NCBI GenBank assembly: GCA_022592435.1
Contig: JABYQS010000053.1
Location: 62,001 to 126,000 of the forward strand
DNA length: 64,000 nucleotides
Reading direction: 5' to 3'
Origin: Cerioporus squamosus
Lineage: Eukaryota > Basidiomycota > Agaricomycetes > Polyporales > Polyporaceae
Shown here: positions 57,301 through 64,000 of the stretch, piece by piece
Layout: each line of letters starts with the position of its first letter
How positions within the stretch are numbered: position 1 is the first letter of the stretch
Program-made: the position numbers and the translations under genes
The notes under the pieces: generated by a model
What the model was told of the DNA's origin: nothing
The model's database searches: none
What the model saw: the letters and a program-made list of their open reading frames with translations, nothing else

Positions 57301-58072
57301 GGAGGAGTGGGGAGCGAGGGCCTGATCTTGTTCAGAGCGTTGTCGATAGAACGTTTCACCTTGAGCTTCTTATCGAACGACTTGCAATCGCATTCGTTCC
57401 GCGCCGCCGCGTCAAGCTCGGGGGCGAGCGTCTCCCGCTCGCGGAGGTCCCTGTCCTTCTCGTGCGTCCACTTGCTGAGCAACTCGGCGCACCGCGTCCA
57501 CCCATTCTGGCGCGCGAGAGCCTCCGGGGTGATATTGTGCTTATCCGCGCGATCCGGATGCGCACCATGCAGCAGGAGAGTGAGGACGACGTGCTCGTGC
57601 CCGTTCGCAGCAGCAAAGTGGAGTGGCGTTGCGCCCGAGCTTCCCACGATAGGGGCGGAAGTATCTCTGTGTCGGTCGCTCGAGTATTTGCGGGGAAGCC
57701 TGCGAGAATGCACATGGTACGAACGAGTAAAAATAGGGCACACGCTCATACGGGGAAGAGACGCACCTCGGGGCGTTGACGTCCGCACCGCGTTCGATTA
57801 GCAACCGTACGATGAGGTCGTTCCCTCCGGATGAAGCAACGTGAAGTGGGAGGACGCCATCGAGCACAGAGTTGACGGGCTGGCCGTGATCGAGAGCATA
57901 GGTGACGAGACCGAGGTTACCCGACGCAGCAGCGGAGTGGAGGCCGAGATTGGGGACTAGAAAAGATGAGGTTCAATCGAAAACACGTACAAAAACGAGG
58001 GGGACCCGTACAGTCTAGGGTGACGTTGTACTTTGCCTCTGCGCGGTGAGTCCTGGATGAGACACTAGGCAT
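54385..58072 (-). pseudogene. Ankyrin-repeat protein with long disordered tail; frameshifted
   Basis: ATG 58072 ('MPSVSSRTHRAEAKYNVTLD') is joined over a short intron to ankyrin repeats: 'NLGLHSAAASGNLGLVTYALDHG', 'DGVLPLHVASSGGNDLIVRLLIERGADVNAPR', intron, 'SSGATPLHFAAANGHEHVVLTLLLHGAHPDRADKHNITPEALARQNGW'. A Ser/Pro/Arg-rich region of about 900 residues follows, with 'GKISLLHMFKKS', 'LAVELHRKLSMERV', 'YGEVISPRIGLGLGLVESKTRLQEIK' and 'LAAYGESLAIERRFKEREE'. The tail ends with a Gly run and 'KQRFGGIRGFVQTLTGK'. At 55998-56050 an imperfect tandem duplication (27 and 25 bp) shifts the frame; with only the 27-bp unit the two halves read through. The family is an uncharacterised basidiomycete ankyrin scaffold group. 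If the duplication is a read error the gene is intact. Confidence 0.78.
55998..56050. repeat. Imperfect 27/25-bp tandem duplication causing a frameshift
   Basis: Units 55998-56024 and 56026-56050 both read GCGAA(A)GCTGTGAGC(C)AGCAGACGGTC on the + strand and differ only by two single-base indels. The extra 26 bases are not a multiple of three. Confidence 0.85.
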
Positions 58073-61000
58073 AGCGAGGGCAAGGGGAGGAGGAACGCGA
58101 AGCGAAGCGTAAAGCTGTGACCGGTAGATCGGGCGGTCTTCATATACCCTCGGGCAGATGCAGATACGCGAGGACCAGTGGACGACAGAGCTTGAGATCT
58201 GGCGCTACCGCAGATTTCGTGCGCCGGAGTTGCCTCGAGTTTAGAGTGGGATGAGACGGCTGCAGCTAGCCAGACCAGCTTATTGCATGGGGAGAGCCCG
58301 CTGGGCGCAGCGGCAGAGTAGACCGGGCTGCCTGAGCGGGGGCGCGACGAGGTGAGCAGATGGGGACGCGCCTTGGAGGAGATGGAGGAGGAAGGAGAGA
58401 GAGGAGGAGAAGCGGCACAAGAGCCATCCCGGGCGACATGCCGGTAGCCGCTCGGACCCCACTGAAGCGCCTGGACGAGTGCGCATAAAGGGCAATCTCC
58501 CGGCAACGCCCGACTCGCCGGGGTTCCCGGGGGCACACAGACAGACACCTCCCCGACCAAGGTTGCGAGTATGTAATCCTACACATGGGTCTTCCAAGAT
58601 GCATGCTCTTCATGAGGGCAGAAGCTTACCTACATGTTCCTAGGTTTGCATCCTCAAGGTGAAGCGTCGATTCCATGTCCGCACAAGACATCGTGGGCAT
58701 CCGCCCCCCATGCACCACGCGGAGTCTCCGACGCATCGCTGGCACGTCGTTTCCGCGCAGGGTGCTCGCCCTTCCGCTGCCATGTTCCATTATATCTTCT
58801 TGATGGCCAATGTGACCTCTCGCCGCCCAGAACACGCTCGAGCTGCTTCTCCTTCGCCGCCCGGATCGTGCTTTATTATCTTCGCCATATTGTCTGCGTC
58901 GTTTGACAGCTTCCTGCATATATCACTCGGCCGTCCATCCTCCTGCACCCATCCTGCCAGATCCATCTTCCTTCCTGCTTGTCTCGGTCCAACCCCTCTT
59001 CGCCGCGCCTTGGGTGGCCGTGTGACCTGCGACCTCCCCGACACGCCCTGCGACTGCCTCTTCGCGCGAGGAGGTGCACCCCGTCTCAGCTGGGAGCTCG
59101 GTCGGGATGGCGACGCTGTGGAGCGTCCTTGAGCTGTGGTGTCCTTCTTCCACTCTGAGTCTGCAGCATGCGAACATGCCGTCGCCCCATAGCTTCTTGT
59201 GATGATCAAGAGAACTGCCTGTGGGCCCGCGGGCTGTGCACGTCCTCGACGGCGGCATAGCACGTCCACATCCAGTCAAACTCCTCGCTCGCCTTCGATT
59301 TCTCCCAGCTGCGCGTCCTCCGGCGTGTCTTCCTCCGGTCCCCCTCACGCTCTCGCGGTGGCACTTGTCGAACATCCAGCGTCTCGCCCGGTCTCCAGCA
59401 GCCCCTCCCGTCGGGCGATCCAACCTCTCGTACGTGCACCTCCCCGAACCCCCGCGGGCTCGGACCACCGGCAGGCGTCGTCCGCCTCGAGGCATGCAGC
59501 GAGCATAGCTAGTGCCATCTCGTCCGCGCCCCGCAAGTTTTCCCGCACTCCCGGGGGCTCCGTGCGCAAATCGGGCATAGCCTAAGCACCGCTCTGCACG
59601 GAGGCCAGCACAGATCTTCTCTCCCGGGCCCCCCATCCGGCAGCATCCAGCATCCAGACGTGCACGGTGTCCGCCGTCCATCAGCCCAGCTCTGAGCTTA
59701 TCGCCCCCACCCCGAACGCCACGAACCACCTGCATGCACCTGGCCGAGGGTCGTATGTACATGCTTCCCCTTTTCCAATCTGCCACCCGTTCCGAGTTCG
59801 CCACCGCTCTTCCTTCGCAGCCAGTGCCCGTGCCCGTGCCTCCGTCGCGGCCGATAGCTATGCATCATGACTGAACGCGCTGCAAAGACTCGAGCTTCGA
59901 ACCTCGAATCGAACTGCGCAGATGCATATGTACGCTTCTCTCCGCCACCTGTCGAGATGATCATATATCTGATCAGGTCTCTCTGGTGACCGTCTGCGCC
60001 TGGGCGGCGAGAATCGAGGTCAATACATGCGCACACACTGTATTGCGATCGTCATTTCCGTTGGCATACTCACGCTACGGGCGATGGTTCAAACCTCGAC
60101 GTCCGACGTTCAGCATGTGGATCCATGGTTCGACCAAGCTCACACTCAAGGTTGCATGCGAGCCGGGCTCACCTCCCCCTGTGGCCGACCGCGGTCGCCG
60201 AGATTATTCGAATATCGAGCGAGCGACTGTGGCACTGGCAGGTATTGGGTTTGCGAGTTATTCCTATCTGCCGCCCACAGCGCTGAGCGAACAAGAAAAT
60301 AGACATGCTGCGTGCTGCGCTTCTTCCTGGCCGTGTGTCCGCGAAAGTTCAAACGAACCACCCATACAAAATAGACCCAGGTCAGTCGCCTCTTCTGCCC
60401 TATCGTCTCCTGAAGAAGCTGAACGTTGCACGTTCGAACAGCCACAGACCCCGCACTGGCCCCGAGCCGCGAGACCCCGAGGAAGTGAGCACTTCTTACA
60501 ACCCCGTCTGGATCTGGCCCGGGCGCTGCGTTAGTGTATAAGTCAGGCATGACGCGTTCTCGCAGATGCCCCGCCGCACGTCCGACCTACATACGCCGCC
60601 CTCGAGTCCCACCCTGATTTTCAGGCACCCCGAGGCCCATTGACATTCGTGCCATAGCGACACACGGTCAGCGCCTCGCGCTCGAGTCGCCAGCTCCTCT
60701 GCCCAGCACTAGTCGCGATCGTCAGCCCACTCCTGCCTGCTGTGTCCAGACCGCAGCTGCCACTCACATGGGATCGTCGCTCGTATACGCATGCACGTCG
60801 TGGCCTCCTCGGACGACACCCCCTGCCAGCCTCCAGCCTCCAGGCGCTGATCTCGAAGCTCGAAGCTCGACGACGACGACGACGGCGTGCTTCTGAACTT
60901 CTCGGATCGCGCTGCTGCTGCCGCCACCATCAGCTCGCTCTCCTTCTCGTGCTCGCGGCTTGCGAGTTCTGATCCTGAATCCTGAATTCTGAATTCTTCA

Positions 61001-62209
61001 GTGCCAGCGGTCCAGGAGAGCTTCCACGCTGAGCGCCGCATTAATGCCCCTCCCCCGGCAGCCTTCCCCGACGTGGCCGAGCATCTGCATCATCATCCGC
61101 TGTGGGCAACAACACGATCGCGAACGATGAACGATGAACGATGAACGATGAGCACTCCGTGGAGGTGGACAGCCTGGTGCGTGATTGAGTTGAGCGCGGT
61201 GGACGTGGGCATCGCACATCTCCGTGGGGAAGCGTGTCGTATGGTAGCCCCGTGGCGTGGCGTGTCGCATCTTACCACAGTACAAGCTGATGTCTGGCAG
61301 TACACCGCAATATGGGGATGGTCGCCTCACTCACTTCGGTAACTCCCGTCGCTGATGGGAGCGGGGCTCTATCTCTTGCGGCTCGTCTTGCGTCTTGACA
61401 GTACTTATTCCTCCCAGTCTTCCCGAGGCTGACGCGGACGGGCGGCGACGACGAGCTTGGCGTACGTATACGGTATACGTACCTCGGCACCGGCACTCGC
61501 GCTTGCACAGGACACCCTCCGTCCAGAGCTGACGCGACCGCGGGTGTCGGCGAGTCCGTGCGGTGCGGCGTGCGGCCCTCGAACCACCGCGGCCGAGGTC
61601 CCGAGCTTCAAGTTATTCGCCTCCGTCTTGCAAGTGCCAGTACTAATACTTGTCGCGCTGCGGGCTGCAATCAATGTTAAATAACGTCCATCCTCGCCGC
61701 TCCGGTCGATCAAGACCTCGACATCCGGAACATGCCGTGCGGTGTCCGGTAGCCCCGTGGTGTCGCCGTTCACCGCCCTTCGCGGTGGCGAGATACAGTA
61801 GTCGTGTACAGTACCCGTGGTCGTCCTCGAGCTCGTTCACTCCCCAAGAGTACACATCGCAGCGCCCATGCATTTATATCTCTGCCTCGGGCGCATACGT
61901 ACGCAAGCGATTCGTAGGCTCGGGATGGGCAGAGCCGAGGCGGAATCCGGAGAGGGGCATTTTGGCCGGTGTGAGCGCGCCTCAGTCGCGAAACGTCGTC
62001 TGCTCGGTGTACTTGCGCACGCATCACAAAGCGTCTCATCGGTGTACGGCGGACATCTTACTCGACGACGCCTTGGAAGTCAAGCTATATACTAGCCTGT
62101 CTATCAAGCGGCCTGAGTGGACCGTTGCGAGCGCGACGAATCGCCAACGAGAAGCCTGCGATGTATGGACGCTACTCAGATAATAGTGAGTGCGATCCGA
62201 TTCCCATGA
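58073..62209. other. Gene-poor 4.1-kb region
   Basis: No family was recognised on either strand. A splice-donor-like site on the minus strand near 58,625 and one near 58,575 could belong to 5'-UTR exons of the ankyrin gene. The longest frame (58923-59804, minus) is Gly/Arg-rich, lacks known motifs and overlaps long + frames, as expected from GC-rich noncoding DNA. A heptamer GAACGAT is repeated four times at 61122-61149. No tRNA-like fold was found. Confidence 0.5.
61122..61149. repeat. (GAACGAT)4 minisatellite
   Basis: Four head-to-tail copies of a 7-bp unit. Confidence 0.9.
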
Positions 62210-64000
62210 TTAGTCCGACAGTCTCCACGTACGAATAAGAGACGGGTGTGGTGGCCTTGCGATCTCTATTTCATCAGAGCTGTCCGAGTCCGACGCCTGA
62301 TCGATCGTGTCCATGCGCTGCTCACGGTCGGCTTGCGCGATAGCCCACTCGGTTGTCGTCGCTATCAGATCGTCCCGGAGTGTACTTAGGACGTTCAAGG
62401 GTATGCCGAAGGGAGGGGGCGACCACGGGTACACCGATCCATTTGAACCCGGTAGAGTAAACTCTGAGAAAACACAGATTCATCAGAATCCCGGGGAGGA
62501 CTACGTGGTTCGTACTCACCGTGTTTGTCCAGGAGCCGTTGCGACAGCCTTGTGCACGCCCAACAGCACTTCTCGGCTACCCCGACAGGCAGCGTTCCGA
62601 TATGATCCTGAAGGCAAGATGAGCAATGAACGCCAGCTGAGCGCATTGGAAAGATGGATGTTGCGCTCACAAAAGCGGTGGCAATCTGTTGCATGTTTGC
62701 CGAAACTTCCCCAGTATGCAGATGTACGTCTAGCTCCATGAGTCCTGCTTCAGCATGGACACGGCAACCCGTAGCCCCCGCAGAGGCTAGCTTGCGGCGG
62801 ATAAAATTCTTGGCGCCCTCTCGAAGCGAATCCGACGTGATTGGCGATTATCTATGGCGTCGAGCAAGAACTGGTGGCTGCTTGGATGGGGGGAGGGAGG
62901 TTCACCAAGCATGACGACAGTAGCGGTACATTTCTGGAGATGAGGGAGCACACGGTCCCAACAGAGATAGTCCATGGCGGCGGACCACGCTGTCAAAGTC
63001 AACAGATACCGATACGTGAAATCGTGGTTGTCGGTGACGAAGAGTGCTGCGGGGAACATTGAGACTGGATGGTCACATGAGACTAGTTCCGCCACCTACG
63101 CAGTTCCTCGGCGACAACACCTGTAAGAGCAACTTTAGATCTCTCTTATTGCTTACATGAACCTGTTGTTACTCACCTACGTCCGCGTCGTCGTAATCAG
63201 CGTCGAGTTCGGCTTCTTCTGAGCCATCGTTACACTCGCCTACATCTACTTCGATGGACGCATCTGCATCAAGTTGAGCATCGGTCTCTGAGCCTGTCGT
63301 ACCATCCTCGGCTCCAAGTCCAGGGACCGTGTCCTCGGCCTTGAGTCTGTTTTCCACGTCAGGGATGCCTCCGATATCGACACATCGTCCTGTGAGAGTG
63401 TCAGATACAGGGCATCGGGCGTCTTGGGGCGCTGGGAAGTCACGATGAATGCTGAAGACAGGGCAATGAACGAAAAACCGCACAGGAAGGCTTGACATGG
63501 TGCGCTAGCGACGTCTGCGTGAAGAGCCACTTCGTCCTCTCGTCCACTTCGTCCTCTCGTGAGAGAACAGGAGTTGAAGAACCGACAGAGTTTCAGACAC
63601 GAAAGTCAAGTCGTCAGGGTTCCCTAGAGAAGAAGACACGATCTCCTTGACACGCTCCAGGATAGAAGCGAGGCAGCCACCAACAAAGCGGGCGGCACCA
63701 TCGCCGCTGAACTGCACGTGCTTCTCCTCGTCGAGAACCACCCACTGTGTGATGGCCTCCACGAAAAAAAGCGTACTTTGGTGCCGACAAGTCAACGAAA
63801 CCCGTGATGTCCTCGTTCGGTGCGGGTTGCCATGTCCTGAGGCGAGTGATAAGATCTGGGTTTTGCCACCGGGTGTGGATCATCTTCAGAGGAGCGGAGA
63901 GTTTACGGTGGCACCGAGACACGACCCATCTTCTTGCCTGTTTGAGTGTGAGCCACAGTCTGGCGGTCTTCAGCAGCAACCAGCTCTTAGCCAGCTTGCA
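62210..64000 (-). CDS. Deaminase-like protein (OTT_1508-like fold), 3' part
   Basis: The gene enters from the right edge; the start is outside the window. Readable exons include 'LLKTARLWLTLKQARRWVVSRCHRK..ITGFVDLSAPKYAFF|VEAITQWVVLDEEKHVQFSGDGAARFVGGCLASILERVK' (63.98-63.55 kb) and 'TDNHDFTYRYLLTLTAWSAAMDYLCWDRVLPHLQKCTATVVML' (63.05-62.91 kb). The terminal domain reads 'EGAKNFIRRKLAS..GCRVHAEAGLM', then 'PVGVAEKCCWACTRLSQRLLDKH|EFTLPGSNGSVYPWSPP', and ends at TAA 62210-62212. The HAE and P..x..C-x2-C pairs are the zinc/catalytic signature of the OTT_1508-like deaminases, a group of predicted nucleic-acid deaminases widespread in basidiomycete genomes, with unproven substrates. An upstream Asp/Glu-rich stretch (63.2 kb) is a linker. 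Exon joins are by phase only; the middle is uncertain. Confidence 0.65.

Noticed and set aside
58923..59804. 293-codon minus-strand frame
   Set aside because: Gly/Arg-rich, no motif, competing long frames on the other strand, so it is treated as noncoding.

Overview
The window looks like nuclear DNA of a filamentous basidiomycete, most likely an agaricomycete wood-decay type (inferred). The genes are split by many GT-AG introns of about 45-65 nt, the coding regions are GC-rich, and several families common in Agaricomycetes are present: HET, Goodbye/EF-hand proteins, a CRN-like kinase, an OTT_1508-like deaminase and expanded SDRs. No bacterial operon structure, ribosomal RNA, CRISPR array or complete autonomous transposon was recognised.

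Layout. 0.8-2.7 kb: a HET-domain gene (-). 3.8-5.4 kb: QRI7, the mitochondrial tRNA t6A synthase (+). 6.0-11.9 kb: an SDR family zone with a frameshifted copy, a short relic and a copy split by a 366-bp insert, enclosing a CRN-like/kinase gene (-). 11.9-16.1 kb: the first of two Goodbye/EF-hand/zinc-cluster genes (-). 16.4-18.7 kb: a dysferlin-domain peroxin (-), divergent from a mitochondrial-type HAD hydrolase (+). 18.5-37.5 kb: an A-B-A-B-A direct repeat with period about 8,367 bp. A (2.3 kb) holds the 5' end of the peroxin gene plus the whole HAD gene. B (6.07 kb) has no recognisable gene. The array therefore carries three intact HAD genes but only one complete peroxin gene. 37.65 kb: tRNA-Ser(GCT) with a short intron. 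37.9-39.5 kb: dynactin subunit 2 (+). 39.7-44.1 kb: the second Goodbye/EF-hand/zinc-cluster gene (-). 45.1-47.4 kb: an MFS monocarboxylate-type transporter (-). 48.9-50.8 kb: a TAP-like S33 alpha/beta hydrolase (-). 51.4-52.5 kb: the intact SDR copy (-). 54.4-58.1 kb: an ankyrin-repeat protein gene broken by a small tandem duplication (-). 58-62.2 kb: gene-poor. 62.2-64 kb: the 3' part of a deaminase-like gene (-).

How it fits together. Conserved housekeeping genes (QRI7, peroxin, dynactin p50, tRNA-Ser) alternate with fast-evolving families. The HET protein, the two Goodbye proteins, the CRN-like kinase and the deaminase-like protein belong to, or resemble, families tied to fungal self/non-self recognition or conflict. 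A functional link between them here is only inferred. The strongest structural signals are the A-B-A-B-A array, whose ends look like recombination between a native A and a diverged A', and the different modes of decay in the SDR copies.
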